Source: Pseudomonas sp. S09G 359 (GTDB lineage Bacteria; Pseudomonadota; Gammaproteobacteria; Pseudomonadales; Pseudomonadaceae). Taken from it: a DNA stretch of 64,000 nucleotides. A program made the position numbers and the translations under genes. Positions 43,253-52,629 of the stretch are shown here, in pieces. The notes below the pieces were generated by a model. The model was not told the DNA's origin. It searched no databases and saw only the letters and a program-made list of their open reading frames with translations. Location: positions 1,618,501 through 1,682,500 of the forward strand of contig NZ_CP025263.1 in the NCBI RefSeq assembly GCF_002843605.1, in the 5' to 3' direction. Position 1 is the first letter of the stretch, and the number at the start of each line of letters is the position of its first letter.

Positions 43253-43682
43253 TCGCTTCGAATGCCGCTGGCAGGCCTCGCGGCTGTTGCTGGCGGCGTA
43301 CCTCGCTGCCCAGCTGTTCGCGTTGGCGGCGCTGCTGAACCTTGATCTGCCGTTTGCTTCCCTTGCAATGCTGGTAAGCCTGGCGCATGCCGCCTGGGTG
43401 CTGCCGCGCCATGTCTTGCTGACCCATCGTTCGTCGATTCGCGGCCTGCGCCGCGATGAGGACGGCTGGCAGTTGTTCAGTCATGCGCGGGGTTGGCACA
43501 GCGTGCAATTACGCCGCGACAGCCTGGCATTGCCGCTGATTGTGGTACTGCGTTATCGGCTGCCGGGCGAATGGTTGACGCGTTCGATCTGTGTGCCCAA
43601 GGATTCGCAGGCGGCCAATGTGCATCGGCGCCTGCGGGTACGCCTCAAGTTCAGCCGCCGTAGGTGGTTGGCACCAGAATAG
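43236..43682 (+). CDS. ygfX: YgfX (CptA-like) membrane protein
   Basis: The 148-residue protein starts with a GTG inside the 3' end of sdhE (17-base overlap). It has two membrane segments close to the N-terminus (about 18-36 and 42-58) and a basic cytoplasmic tail. This is the YgfX/CptA family, which partners SdhE. It was proposed to act as a toxin on cell-division proteins, but that role is debated. Its last 32 bases overlap the 3' end of the convergent nadB gene. Confidence 0.85.
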   Translation: MSSPSNRFECRWQASRLLLAAYLAAQLFALAALLNLDLPFASLAMLVSLAHAAWVLPRHVLLTHRSSIRGLRRDEDGWQLFSHARGWHSVQLRRDSLALPLIVVLRYRLPGEWLTRSICVPKDSQAANVHRRLRVRLKFSRRRWLAPE

Positions 43683-45267
43683 TGTCACGGGCCTCGGGCA
43701 GCATCTGCGGGTAGTCGAGGGTGTAATGCAGGCCTCGGCTTTCCTTGCGTTCCATGGCCGAGCGGATCATCAGCTCCGCCACCTGGGCCAGGTTGCGCAA
43801 TTCGATCAGGTCGCGGCTGACCTTATAGTTGCTGTAGAACTCATCGATCTCATCCAGCAGCAAGCGCACCCGGTGTTGCGCGCGTGCCAGGCGCTTGTTG
43901 GTGCGCACGATCCCCACGTAGTCCCACATGAAGCGCCGCAGCTCGTCCCAGTTGTGGGCGATGATCACGTCTTCGTCCGAATCGGTTACCTGGCTCGCGT
44001 CCCAGCGGGGCAGGGCGGCTGGCACCGGGATGTGCGGCAGTTGCTCGAGAATATCCGCCGCCGCCGAGCGGGCGTAGACGAAGCATTCGAGCAGCGAGTT
44101 GCTGGCCATGCGGTTGGCGCCGTGCAGGCCGGTGAAGCTGGTTTCGCCAATCGCATACAGGCCGGGTACATCGGTACGCCCGTGCTGGTCGACCATCACG
44201 CCGCCGCAGGTGTAGTGCGCGGCCGGCACTACGGGGATGGGGCCTTTGGTGATGTCGATGTTGAAGGCCAGGCAGCGTTCGTAGACGGTCGGGAAGTGGC
44301 TTTTGATGAAGGCTTCGGGCTTGTGGCTGATATCCAAGTAAACGCAGTCGATGCCCAAACGCTTCATTTCGTGGTCGATGGCGCGGGCGACGATATCCCG
44401 TGGGGCCAGCTCGGCGCGCGGGTCGAAGCGCTGCATGAAGCGTTCGCCGTTAGGCAGTTTCAGGTGGGCACCTTCGCCGCGCAGGGCCTCGGTGACCAGG
44501 AAACTCTTGGCCTGGGGGTGATACAGGCACGTGGGGTGGAACTGGTTGAATTCCAGGTTGGCCACCCGGCAGCCCGAACGCCAGGCCATCGCGATGCCGT
44601 CGCCACAGGCGCCGTCGGGGTTGCTGGTATACAGGTAGACCTTGGCTGCGCCGCCGGACGCCAGAATGGTGAAGCGCGCGCCGTAGGTGTCGACTTCGCC
44701 GCTGCCACGGTTGAGCACATACGCGCCCAGGCAGCGTTCGCCGGGCAGCCCCAGGCGTTTTTCGGTGATCAGGTCGACGGCGACGCGTTGCTCCAGCAGT
44801 TCGATATTGGGGCGTTGGCGGGCCTGCTCGAGCAAGGTCTTGAAGATGGCGGCGCCGGTGGCATCGGCGGCGTGGATGATGCGGCGGTGGCTGTGGCCGC
44901 CTTCGCGCGTGAGGTGAAACTCGAAGCCGCCGTCATCACTGCCCGCATGGTCGTCGCGGGTGAAGGGCACGCCCTGGTCGATCAGCCATTGGATCGCCTC
45001 GCGGCTATGTTCGACGGTGAAGCGCACTGCGTCTTCATTGCACAGGCCACCGCCGGCGTTGAGGGTGTCTTCGACGTGGGACTGCACCGTGTCGGTGTCG
45101 TCCAACACGGCGGCGACACCGCCCTGGGCCCAGAATGTCGAGCCGTTGGCCAGGTCGCCTTTGCTCAGTACGGCAATACGCAGGTGGCTGGGGAGGGTCA
45201 GCGCAAGGCTCAAGCCGGCCGCGCCGCTACCGATCACCAGGACATCGTGTTGGAACTGTTGGCTCAT
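43651..45267 (-). CDS. nadB: L-aspartate oxidase
   Basis: The 538-residue flavoprotein oxidises aspartate to iminoaspartate, the first step of de novo NAD synthesis. Marks are the N-terminal FAD motif [13 protein letters not shown] (about residues 13-25), the active-site region [18 protein letters not shown]-type motif (here [10 protein letters not shown]) and [18 protein letters not shown] helix ([15 protein letters not shown]). It is divergent from the algU operon, as in other pseudomonads. The last 32 bases overlap ygfX on the other strand. Confidence 0.96.
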   Translation of the reverse strand: MSQQFQHDVLVIGSGAAGLSLALTLPSHLRIAVLSKGDLANGSTFWAQGGVAAVLDDTDTVQSHVEDTLNAGGGLCNEDAVRFTVEHSREAIQWLIDQGVPFTRDDHAGSDDGGFEFHLTREGGHSHRRIIHAADATGAAIFKTLLEQARQRPNIELLEQRVAVDLITEKRLGLPGERCLGAYVLNRGSGEVDTYGARFTILASGGAAKVYLYTSNPDGACGDGIAMAWRSGCRVANLEFNQFHPTCLYHPQAKSFLVTEALRGEGAHLKLPNGERFMQRFDPRAELAPRDIVARAIDHEMKRLGIDCVYLDISHKPEAFIKSHFPTVYERCLAFNIDITKGPIPVVPAAHYTCGGVMVDQHGRTDVPGLYAIGETSFTGLHGANRMASNSLLECFVYARSAAADILEQLPHIPVPAALPRWDASQVTDSDEDVIIAHNWDELRRFMWDYVGIVRTNKRLARAQHRVRLLLDEIDEFYSNYKVSRDLIELRNLAQVAELMIRSAMERKESRGLHYTLDYPQMLPEARDTILVPTTYGG

Positions 45268-45450
45268 TTGAGGGATTCCGCAAAAAGCGATCCAAAGGGC
45301 TGGCGCAAACAGGACGCCTGGATCGGCGAATCAAAGGGTCACACGGCCCACTAGTATATAGAGGGGGGGAGCGGCACAATAGCCAGGCATTCGTGGCAAT
45401 GTGAGATTACGGTGCACGGCTTGGGCTAAATCGCCTGGTTATTGGAAAGG

Positions 45451-45479
45451 GAACTTTTTGCATAAGCCCCGACTCAATA
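45451..45479 (+). promoter_or_regulatory. distal AlgU-type promoter of algU
   Basis: GAACTT (45451-45456), a 17-base spacer and TCAATA (45474-45479) resemble the AlgU/RpoE consensus GAACTT-N16/17-TCnnA. It lies about 250 bases upstream of algU. Confidence 0.5.
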
Positions 45480-45644
45480 GCAGGTTGCCCGAAAGCTGGG
45501 AAAACGTTGAGTTTATTGGCCCGTCGGGAGCATTGGACGCGTCAGAAAACCGGCGACAAGATTATTCGCGCAGTCGGCGTTGCCCGTGCTGCGTTTTTCG
45601 TGTGTGCCAAATCAGTGCATGCCGGAAACTTGCTTGGAGGGGGA

Positions 45645-45672
45645 GAACTTTTGCGAAAAGTCCGAGTCTATG
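45645..45672 (+). promoter_or_regulatory. proximal AlgU-type promoter of algU
   Basis: GAACTT (45645-45650), a 16-base spacer and TCTATG (45667-45672) match the AlgU consensus well and lie about 55 bases before the start codon, suiting autoregulation. Confidence 0.65.
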
Positions 45673-45730
45673 TTTGCAAGCCTGATCGTTTAGTTATGCA
45701 AGCCTCCTTCAAGTACAACGAGGAGTGTTC

Positions 45731-46312
45731 ATGCTAACCCAGGAAGAGGATCAGCAGCTGGTCGAGCGCGTTCAACGCGGCGACAAGCGAGCTTTTGATC
45801 TGCTAGTGCTGAAATACCAGCACAAAATTCTCGGGTTGATCGTGCGGTTTGTGCACGACACCCATGAAGCGCAGGACGTTGCACAGGAAGCCTTTATCAA
45901 GGCGTACCGTGCACTGGGCAATTTCCGCGGTGATAGTGCGTTTTATACGTGGCTATATCGCATCGCCATTAACACGGCGAAGAACTATCTGGTGTCTCGC
46001 GGGCGCCGCCCACCGGATAGTGATGTTAGTTCAGAAGATGCGGAATTTTACGATGGTGATCACGGCCTCAAAGATCTCGAGTCGCCGGAGCGTGCATTGC
46101 TGCGCGACGAGATCGAAGGAACCGTTCATCGCACAATTCAGCAACTGCCAGAAGATTTACGTACGGCGTTAACTTTACGTGAATTCGATGGTCTGAGTTA
46201 CGAAGACATTGCGAGCGTCATGCAGTGTCCGGTGGGGACTGTAAGGTCACGGATTTTCCGGGCCCGGGAAGCCATCGATAAAGCCTTGCAACCGTTGTTG
46301 CAGGAAAACTAA
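45731..46312 (+). CDS. algU: extracytoplasmic-function sigma factor AlgU (RpoE, sigma-22)
   Basis: The 193-residue sigma factor starts MLTQEEDQQLVERVQRGDK and has region 2 (DLLVLKYQHKILGLIVRFVHD, then DVAQEAFIKAYRALGNFRGDSAFYTWLYRIA) and region 4 (LPEDLRTALTLREFDGLSYEDIASVMQCPVGTVRSRIFRARE). It controls alginate and envelope-stress genes. The ATG at 45731 is preceded by AGGAG. It is the first gene of algU-mucA-mucB-mucD and is probably autoregulated from the two promoters upstream. Confidence 0.98.
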   Translation: MLTQEEDQQLVERVQRGDKRAFDLLVLKYQHKILGLIVRFVHDTHEAQDVAQEAFIKAYRALGNFRGDSAFYTWLYRIAINTAKNYLVSRGRRPPDSDVSSEDAEFYDGDHGLKDLESPERALLRDEIEGTVHRTIQQLPEDLRTALTLREFDGLSYEDIASVMQCPVGTVRSRIFRAREAIDKALQPLLQEN

Positions 46313-46344
46313 AGACAGCGGCGACAGCCAAGAGAGGAACCGCC

Positions 46345-46932
46345 ATGAGTCGTGATGCCCTGCAGGAATCGCTGTCCGCAGTGATGGATAACGAAGCGGA
46401 TGAACTGGAACTTCGTCGAGTGCTCAATGCATTTGATGATGCCGAAACCCGTGATACCTGGTCTCGTTACCAAGTCGCTCGGGCGGTGATGCACAAGGAT
46501 CTTCTAATCCCTCGTCTGGATATTGCTGCGGCTGTTTCTGCTGCGCTGGCTGATGAAGCCGTTCCGGCAAAAGCTGCTCGTGGTCCATGGCGTAGCCTGG
46601 GTCGCCTGGCAGTCGCTGCCTCGGTGACTGTTGCCGTGCTGGCCGGTGTTCGCCTGTACAACCAGGACGAGATCGCTGGCGCCGAGTTGGCCCAACAGAC
46701 TCAGCAACCGGTCATGGCCGGTCCGCAAGTCAAAGGCCCAGCCGTACTGGCCGGCTACAAGGAAAGCTCCGACACCACCGGCCCAATGGCCAACGGTGTG
46801 TTGCAAGGGCAATCCGGCTGGCAGGACCAGCGTCTTCCAGGCTACCTGCGCCAACACGCACAGGAATCGGCCCTGAAAGGCACTGAAAGCGCTCTGCCAT
46901 ACGCTCGCGCAGCAAGCCTGGAAAACCGCTGA
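46345..46932 (+). CDS. mucA: anti-sigma factor MucA
   Basis: The 195-residue inner-membrane protein has an N-terminal cytoplasmic AlgU-binding domain (MSRDALQESLSAVMDNEADELE, about residues 1-80) and one membrane segment (about 86-104). A periplasmic tail bound by MucB follows. The reading frame is complete, with none of the truncations seen in mucoid strains. It follows algU by 32 bases with AGAGGA ahead of the start. Envelope stress triggers its stepwise proteolysis, freeing AlgU. Confidence 0.97.
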   Translation: MSRDALQESLSAVMDNEADELELRRVLNAFDDAETRDTWSRYQVARAVMHKDLLIPRLDIAAAVSAALADEAVPAKAARGPWRSLGRLAVAASVTVAVLAGVRLYNQDEIAGAELAQQTQQPVMAGPQVKGPAVLAGYKESSDTTGPMANGVLQGQSGWQDQRLPGYLRQHAQESALKGTESALPYARAASLENR

Positions 46933-46948
46933 ACCGCTAAGGGGCCCT

Positions 46949-47911
46949 ATGCGCGCCATACCGCTCCTTACGCTTTTGCTCAGTAGTTGGTTTGCACTCC
47001 CCGCCCATGCCGATGAAGCCCAAGACTGGCTGACTCGACTTGGGCGTGCAGAGCAACAGCAAAGCTTTCAAGGTACGTTCGTCTACGAGCGTAACGGCAG
47101 TTTTTCCACCCATGACATCTGGCACCGTGTCCAGAATGGTCAGGTCCGTGAGCGGCTTTTGCAGCTCGATGGTTCTGCCCAGGAAGTTGTGCGGCTGGAT
47201 GGTCGTACTCAATGCGTCAGCGGCACCCTTGTCGCCGGCATTGGCAACTCACGTGATGCACCTTCACGTGCGCTCGATCCGCAAAAACTCAATCAATTCT
47301 ACGAACTGGCCGTTATCGGCAAATCTCGCGTGGCCGGTCGGAATGCGGTGATTGTGTCGATCACGCCGCGTGACCAATATCGTTACGGTTTTGAGCTGCA
47401 CCTGGACCGTGATACCGCGCTGCCGCTCAAGTCTCTGTTGATTAATGAGCAGGGGCAGTTGCTGGAGCGTTTCCAGTTCACGCGGCTGGATACGTCGACC
47501 GCACCCAGCGACCGCGATTTGCAGCCCAGCACTGAATGCACACCTATTGCCGTGGTTAACAGCACTGCGCCAGCGGTCGCCGCTACCGAGACTTGGCACC
47601 TGGAATGGCTGCCGCCAGGCTTTCAGCTGACCAACACCAGTGCCCGCAAAGACACCCAGACCAAAGCCACGGTAGACAGCCTGATGTATGAAGACGGGCT
47701 GGCGCGTTTCTCTGTGTTCCTGGAGCCGATCAGCGACGTAAGCGTTACGGAGACCCGCACGCAGTTGGGCCCAACGGTTGCCGTGTCCCGTCGCCTGAAT
47801 ACGGTCGACGGTGAAATGATGGTGACGGTGGTGGGTGAAATCCCCATCGGTACCGCCGAGCGCATCGCGCTGTCGGTGCGTGGTGAAAAAAAGCCGGTTA
47901 GCCAGCCTTGA
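46949..47911 (+). CDS. mucB: MucB, periplasmic negative regulator of AlgU (RseB-like)
   Basis: The 320-residue protein has a signal peptide (MRAIPLLTLLLSSWFALPAHA, cleavage after residue 21). Two RseB-type domains follow: an LolA-like N-terminal domain (QDWLTRLGRAEQQQSFQGTFVYERNG) and a C-terminal domain (about 215-310). It shields MucA from the first protease and may sense mislocalised lipids. It begins 17 bases after mucA. No mucC gene follows. Confidence 0.95.
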   Translation: MRAIPLLTLLLSSWFALPAHADEAQDWLTRLGRAEQQQSFQGTFVYERNGSFSTHDIWHRVQNGQVRERLLQLDGSAQEVVRLDGRTQCVSGTLVAGIGNSRDAPSRALDPQKLNQFYELAVIGKSRVAGRNAVIVSITPRDQYRYGFELHLDRDTALPLKSLLINEQGQLLERFQFTRLDTSTAPSDRDLQPSTECTPIAVVNSTAPAVAATETWHLEWLPPGFQLTNTSARKDTQTKATVDSLMYEDGLARFSVFLEPISDVSVTETRTQLGPTVAVSRRLNTVDGEMMVTVVGEIPIGTAERIALSVRGEKKPVSQP

Positions 47912-48003
47912 GCCGTTAATCCTATGTTCATCCTGATCTCTCAGTGTGTACCCATGCCAGGTTGGCTGCCGAGAGCATGAAATGTCTGGATCAGCATTTT
48001 CAC

Positions 48004-48032
48004 TTGCAAAAATCTCTCATGTTTTTTATAGG
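48004..48032 (+). promoter_or_regulatory. probable sigma-70 promoter of mucD
   Basis: TTGCAA, a 17-base spacer and TATAGG lie about 115 bases before mucD in the 234-base mucB-mucD gap. The rest of that gap has no coding capacity that I can support. Confidence 0.5.
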
Positions 48033-48145
48033 TCAGGGCTTGTCGGCTCTGGCCTTGTTTTGTTCGCGGAACAAAGATGTCGGTCGCAGTTTTCGGCGTT
48101 TCTTGAACCCTGTCGCTCAACCCTGCTCGTCGTAACGGGAGCTGT

Positions 48146-49582
48146 ATGTCGATACCACGTTTGAAGTCTTACCTATCCATAGTCGCCACGGTGTTGGTGC
48201 TGGGCCAGGCCTTGCCTGCGCAAGCGGCCGAGTTGCCTGACTTCACCCAATTGGTGGAGCAGGCCTCGCCTGCCGTGGTGAACATCAGTACCACGCAGAA
48301 GCTGCCGGACCGTAAAGTCTCCAACCAGCAGATGCCGGACCTCGAAGGCCTGCCGCCGATGCTGCGCGAGTTCTTCGAGCGCGGCATGCCGCAACAACGC
48401 GCCCCGCGTGGCGGTGGTGGTCAGCGTGAAGCACAGTCCCTGGGCTCGGGCTTCATCATTTCCCCGGATGGCTACATCCTTACCAACAACCACGTGATTG
48501 CCGACGCCGACGAGATCCTCGTGCGCCTGGCAGACCGCAGTGAGCTCAAAGCCAAGTTGGTGGGCACTGATCCGCGTTCCGACGTGGCCTTGCTGAAGAT
48601 CGAAGGCAAAGACCTGCCCGTGCTCAAACTGGGTAAATCCCAGGACCTGAAAGCCGGGCAGTGGGTAGTCGCCATCGGCTCGCCGTTTGGTTTTGACCAC
48701 ACTGTGACCCAAGGTATCGTCAGCGCCATCGGCCGCAGCCTGCCAAACGAAAACTACGTGCCGTTCATCCAGACCGATGTGCCGATCAACCCGGGTAACT
48801 CCGGCGGCCCGCTGTTCAACCTGGCAGGCGAAGTGGTGGGGATCAACTCGCAGATCTACACGCGCTCCGGTGGTTTCATGGGCGTGTCCTTCGCAATCCC
48901 GATCGATGTCGCCATGGACGTTTCCAACCAGCTGAAAAGCGGTGGCAAGGTCAGCCGTGGTTGGTTGGGCGTGGTGATCCAGGAAGTCAACAAGGACCTG
49001 GCTGAATCCTTCGGCCTCGACAAGCCGGCCGGTGCCTTGGTCGCGCAGATCCAGGACGACGGCCCGGCGGCCAAAGGTGGCTTGCAGGTTGGCGACGTGA
49101 TCCTGAGCATGAACGGCCAGCCGATCGTTATGTCGGCCGACCTGCCACACCTGGTGGGCGCGCTTAAGGCGGGCAGCAAAGCCAAGCTGGAAGTGATACG
49201 TGAAGGCAAGCGCCAGAACGTTGAGTTGACCGTGGGCGCAATCCCAGAAGAAGGCGCAACCCTGGACGCCCTGGGTAACGCGAAGCCAGGTGCCGAGCGC
49301 AGCAGCAACCGCCTGGGCATTGCTGTAGCGGAGCTGACTGATGAGCAGAAGAAGAGCTTCGACCTCAAAAGCGGTGTTGTGATCAAGGAAGTGCAGGACG
49401 GTCCTGCCTCCCTGATCGGCCTGCAGCCAGGTGATGTGATTACCCACCTGAACAACCAGGCGATTGACACCACCAAGCAGTTCACCGACATCGCCAAGGC
49501 GCTGCCGAAGAACCGTTCGGTGTCGATGCGCGTACTGCGTCAGGGGCGTGCCAGCTTCATTACGTTCAAGCTGGCTGAGTAA
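48146..49582 (+). CDS. mucD: periplasmic serine protease MucD (DegP/HtrA family)
   Basis: The 478-residue protease has a signal peptide (about residues 1-28, ending AQAA) and a trypsin-like domain with catalytic His in TNNHVIADADEI, Asp in DPRSDVALLKIE and Ser in NPGNSGGPLFN. Two PDZ domains follow (about 265-350 and 385-470). It degrades misfolded envelope proteins and limits AlgU activation. It follows mucB after 234 bases, with no mucC between them, and ends at a strong terminator. Confidence 0.96.
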   Translation: MSIPRLKSYLSIVATVLVLGQALPAQAAELPDFTQLVEQASPAVVNISTTQKLPDRKVSNQQMPDLEGLPPMLREFFERGMPQQRAPRGGGGQREAQSLGSGFIISPDGYILTNNHVIADADEILVRLADRSELKAKLVGTDPRSDVALLKIEGKDLPVLKLGKSQDLKAGQWVVAIGSPFGFDHTVTQGIVSAIGRSLPNENYVPFIQTDVPINPGNSGGPLFNLAGEVVGINSQIYTRSGGFMGVSFAIPIDVAMDVSNQLKSGGKVSRGWLGVVIQEVNKDLAESFGLDKPAGALVAQIQDDGPAAKGGLQVGDVILSMNGQPIVMSADLPHLVGALKAGSKAKLEVIREGKRQNVELTVGAIPEEGATLDALGNAKPGAERSSNRLGIAVAELTDEQKKSFDLKSGVVIKEVQDGPASLIGLQPGDVITHLNNQAIDTTKQFTDIAKALPKNRSVSMRVLRQGRASFITFKLAE

Positions 49583-49596
49583 CCCGCCAGCCGCAT

Positions 49597-49637
49597 AAAA
49601 AAGCCCCGCCTTCGTTATACGAGGGCGGGGCTTTTTT
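49597..49637. terminator. bidirectional rho-independent terminator
   Basis: AAAAAAGCCCCGCC-ttcgttatacga-GGGCGGGGCTTTTTT lies between the convergent mucD and M48-protease genes. Confidence 0.94.
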
Positions 49638-49650
49638 GTGGGTGACAGGT

Positions 49651-51084
49651 TTAGCTCATCATCCCTTTTACCAGGCGTTCCTGTTCGATCAGCTCACGCT
49701 GGCGAGCATCGATGCGTGATGACAACGGGAAGTTGCTGCCTGCGCGACGCTTGGCGAAGTCCAGTTGCTGGATGGCCTGCTGGAAGTCGCCCACCAATGC
49801 AAAGTATTCGGCACGGGCTTGGTGCAAGCCAATGATGTTGCCCGACAGGCCGCGCGTCTCGGCGACCTGGTACCACACGTCAGGATCGTCCGGGCGCGAC
49901 TTGAGCAGGCCGTCCAAGGCTTTTTCCGCGTCGGCGGTACGGTTCTGTTTAAGCAGAAGATCGACTCTTACCTGGTTCAGCGGGTAGTTGCCGGGATATT
50001 GGGTCAACATCCGATCAGTGCGCTGCTGCGCATCCGGCAGCTTGTTGTTATCGATGTCCAGCTGGATCAGTGCCAGGTTGTAAGTGATGTCGTTGGGCGC
50101 CTTGGCCAGCAGGGGGGCGAGGTTGTCTCGAGCCTGCTTGAATTGGGAGCCTTTGATCTGGGCGATGGCCAAACCATAACGCGCCACATCGTTCTTCGGG
50201 TTCTCGTCCAGTTGGGCCTGGAAGCGCTTGGCGGCGAGGCCGGGTGTGTCTTCGTATTGCAGCTGCACCCGCGCGCGGATCAGTTGATAGCGCAGGCTGT
50301 CTTCCTTGCCGCCGGGTTTGGCTTGTTCGGCGCGGTTGCGGGTGTCGGCGATGCGCGATTCGGTAACCGGGTGCGTCAGCAAGAATTCCGGCGGCTTGGC
50401 GTCGAAGCGGTACTGGCGCATCAGGCGTTCGAACATCGTCGGCATGGAGCGCGGGTCGTAACCGGCTTTTTCCAGGTTTAGGATGCCGATGCGGTCGGCC
50501 TCTTGTTCATTCTGACGGGAGAAGCGCCGTTGTTCCTGGATTGCGGCGGCCTGGGTGCCGGCAATCGCGGCAATCCCCGCATCGCCTGCACCTGCGGCGG
50601 CGGCAATGATGCCACCCAGCAGCGCGGCCATCATCGGCAGTTGCATGCGCTGCTGCGCTTCAACACCACGGGCGAAATGGCGTTGGGACAAGTGCGCCAA
50701 TTCATGCGCCAGCACCGAGGCGTATTCACCTTCGGTCTGGGCATTGAGGAACAGGCCGCCGTTGACCCCGACAATCCCACCGGGTGCGGCAAAGGCGTTG
50801 AGTTGCGGGCTATTGATCAGGATGAACTCCAGGCGCCGGTCATTCACCTGGCTGGTCTCCACCAGCTTGTACACGCTGGTTTCGACATAATCCTTGAGCT
50901 GAGGGTCGTTGAGTTGCGAGACCTGGCCGCGCAGGTAGGCCAGCCACGCGCGACCCAACTGGTATTCCTGTTGTGGCGAGACAATGGCAGAACTGGCGTC
51001 GCCAAGTGACGGCAGGTCGTCGGCGAAGCCCGGGGAGGCCAGCAGGCAAGCCAGCGTCAGCAGGGTGGGGCGCAAAAAAGTCAT
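49651..51084 (-). CDS. M48 family metalloprotease with TPR domain (BepA/YfgC-like)
   Basis: The 477-residue periplasmic protein has a signal peptide (ending GFA|D, about residue 21), a zinc metalloprotease domain with HELAH (in SVLAHELAHLSQRHF) and the third ligand region (NEQEADRIG). A C-terminal TPR-rich half (about 275-460) follows. This is the layout of BepA, which promotes or degrades stalled outer-membrane proteins such as LptD. The start at 51084 begins at the signal peptide. The gene is alone and convergent with mucD. Confidence 0.92.
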   Translation of the reverse strand: MTFLRPTLLTLACLLASPGFADDLPSLGDASSAIVSPQQEYQLGRAWLAYLRGQVSQLNDPQLKDYVETSVYKLVETSQVNDRRLEFILINSPQLNAFAAPGGIVGVNGGLFLNAQTEGEYASVLAHELAHLSQRHFARGVEAQQRMQLPMMAALLGGIIAAAAGAGDAGIAAIAGTQAAAIQEQRRFSRQNEQEADRIGILNLEKAGYDPRSMPTMFERLMRQYRFDAKPPEFLLTHPVTESRIADTRNRAEQAKPGGKEDSLRYQLIRARVQLQYEDTPGLAAKRFQAQLDENPKNDVARYGLAIAQIKGSQFKQARDNLAPLLAKAPNDITYNLALIQLDIDNNKLPDAQQRTDRMLTQYPGNYPLNQVRVDLLLKQNRTADAEKALDGLLKSRPDDPDVWYQVAETRGLSGNIIGLHQARAEYFALVGDFQQAIQQLDFAKRRAGSNFPLSSRIDARQRELIEQERLVKGMMS

Positions 51085-51179
51085 GCACAGAGCCTTTCGA
51101 CAAAGAGCTTACTGTAGCCGGACACTGAGCTTCGGACCAGATATTCTAAGCAACCCGAATGCGTGCCCGGAGTAAAGCC

Positions 51180-51419
51180 ATGACCGACGCTGTAGCCTTT
51201 GATGCCGAACTCGATGCCAGCGGCCTCAATTGCCCGTTGCCCCTGCTCAAGGCCAAGCTGGAACTCAATCAATTGGCCAGTGGTGCGGTACTCAAGGTTA
51301 TCGCCACTGACGCGGGCTCCCAGCGTGATTTCCGCACCTTCGCCAAGTTGGCGGGGCATACCTTATTGCATGAAGAAGACGCCGCCGGTGTGTACCGTTA
51401 CTGGTTGCGCAAGGCCTGA
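51180..51419 (+). CDS. TusA-like sulfurtransferase
   Basis: The 79-residue protein has the SirA/TusA fold with the motif LDASGLNCPLPLLKAK, where the Cys of CPxP (about residue 17) carries the persulfide. TusA-like proteins pass sulfur to tRNA thiolation or other pathways; this copy, beside a PerM-like gene, is common in pseudomonads, so its exact partner is open. The ATG at 51180 follows GGAG; the frame to 51159 adds nothing conserved. It is 31 bases upstream of the next gene. Confidence 0.9.
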   Translation: MTDAVAFDAELDASGLNCPLPLLKAKLELNQLASGAVLKVIATDAGSQRDFRTFAKLAGHTLLHEEDAAGVYRYWLRKA

Positions 51420-51450
51420 ACCGTTTGCCCCCACCACCCGAGGTTGATTG

Positions 51451-52521
51451 ATGTTCAAAGTGTTACGAGACTGGATTCAGCGCTACTTCTCCGATGAAGA
51501 AGCCGTGGTGCTGGCGGTCCTGCTATTCCTGGCCTTTACCGCCGTACTCACCTTGGGTGGCATGCTGGCGCCGGTCTTGGCGGGGATGGTGCTGGCTTAC
51601 CTGATGCAGGGCCTGGTCACCACCCTGGAGCGTTTGCGTTTGCCGGGTGCGGCGGCGGTGGGGCTGGTGTTCGCCTTGTTCATGGGGCTGCTGGTGGTGT
51701 TTATCGTGGTGGTGTTGCCGTTGCTGTGGCACCAACTGATCACCCTGTTCAACGAGTTGCCCGGCATGCTCGCCAAGTGGCAATCGCTGTTGCTGCTGTT
51801 GCCCGAGCGCTACCCGCACCTGGTGTCGGATGAGCAAGTGTTGCAGGCCATCGAGGTGGCGCGTGGCGAGATCGGAAAATTCGGGCAGTGGGCGCTGACT
51901 TTTTCCCTGTCCAGTCTGCCGCTGCTGGTCAACATCATGATCTACCTGGTGCTGGTGCCGATCCTGGTGTTTTTCTTCCTCAAAGACCGCGCCATGATCG
52001 GTCGCTGGGTGCGCGGCTACCTGCCTCGTGAGCGGGCACTGATTACCCGGGTGGCGGAAGAAATGAACCGGCAGATCGCCAACTACATCCGCGGCAAGGT
52101 CATCGAGATCATTATCTGCGGGGGCGTTACCTACATCGCCTTTATTGCCCTGGACCTGAACTACGCGGCCTTGCTGGCGTTGTTGGTGGGTGTGTCGGTG
52201 GTGGTGCCCTATGTTGGCGCCGTGGTGGTGACGGTGCCGGTGATGTTGATCGCGCTGTTCCAGTGGGGCTGGAGCGACCAATTCATCTACCTGATGGCGG
52301 TGTACGGGATTATCCAGACCCTGGATGGCAACGTGCTGGTGCCGCTGCTGTTCTCGGAGGCGGTCAACCTGCACCCGGTGGCGATTATCTGCGCGGTGTT
52401 GTTGTTTGGTGGGCTGTGGGGGTTCTGGGGCGTGTTTTTTGCGATTCCCCTGGCAACGCTGTTCAAGGCGGTGCTGGATGCGTGGCCACGGCAAGAGCCG
52501 GTGGTGGCGCCGTTGTTGTAG
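51451..52521 (+). CDS. AI-2E family transporter (PerM-like)
   Basis: The 356-residue membrane protein has about eight membrane segments and the family motifs LAYLMQGLVTTLERL (early) and VGVSVVVPYVGAVVVTVPV, with DGNVLVPLLFSEAVNLHPVAI in the last third. The family includes TqsA (autoinducer exporter) and PerM; substrates of most members are unknown. The start at 51451 is the ATG after GAGG. It is probably co-transcribed with the tusA-like gene and is followed by a REP element. Confidence 0.88.
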   Translation: MFKVLRDWIQRYFSDEEAVVLAVLLFLAFTAVLTLGGMLAPVLAGMVLAYLMQGLVTTLERLRLPGAAAVGLVFALFMGLLVVFIVVVLPLLWHQLITLFNELPGMLAKWQSLLLLLPERYPHLVSDEQVLQAIEVARGEIGKFGQWALTFSLSSLPLLVNIMIYLVLVPILVFFFLKDRAMIGRWVRGYLPRERALITRVAEEMNRQIANYIRGKVIEIIICGGVTYIAFIALDLNYAALLALLVGVSVVVPYVGAVVVTVPVMLIALFQWGWSDQFIYLMAVYGIIQTLDGNVLVPLLFSEAVNLHPVAIICAVLLFGGLWGFWGVFFAIPLATLFKAVLDAWPRQEPVVAPLL

Positions 52522-52534
52522 CGGCGGTTATAGG

Positions 52535-52628
52535 TGGGGAGGGAGCTTGCTTCCGTTGGAGTGCGAAGCGCTCCGTCTTTTTTTGGGGCCGCTGCGCAGC
52601 CCAGCGAGAGCAAGCTCGCTCGCCACAA
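52535..52628. repeat. REP-type inverted repeat pair
   Basis: The arm GGGGAGGGAGCTTGCTTCCG and an inverted arm ending GCAAGCTCGCTCGCCAC flank a centre with GGAGTGCGAAGCGCTCC. It is the same general type as the element at 8261-8352 and separates the convergent PerM-like and bcp genes. Confidence 0.85.
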
Positions 52629-52629
52629 A

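Larger units (their letters stand above)
45268..45730. other. nadB-algU divergent intergenic region
   Basis: This 463-base region holds two AlgU-type promoter candidates for algU (listed separately) and the nadB leader. Short frames inside it (for example 45401-45685 on the plus strand) have no ribosome binding site or family features. No RNA gene is recognised. Confidence 0.6.

Noticed and set aside
45401..45685. 94-codon frame upstream of algU
   Set aside because: No ribosome binding site, no domain; it lies over the AlgU-type promoters.
47944..48135. 63-codon frame between mucB and mucD as possible mucC remnant
   Set aside because: No similarity to MucC in size or membrane pattern and no ribosome binding site; it overlaps the mucD promoter candidate.
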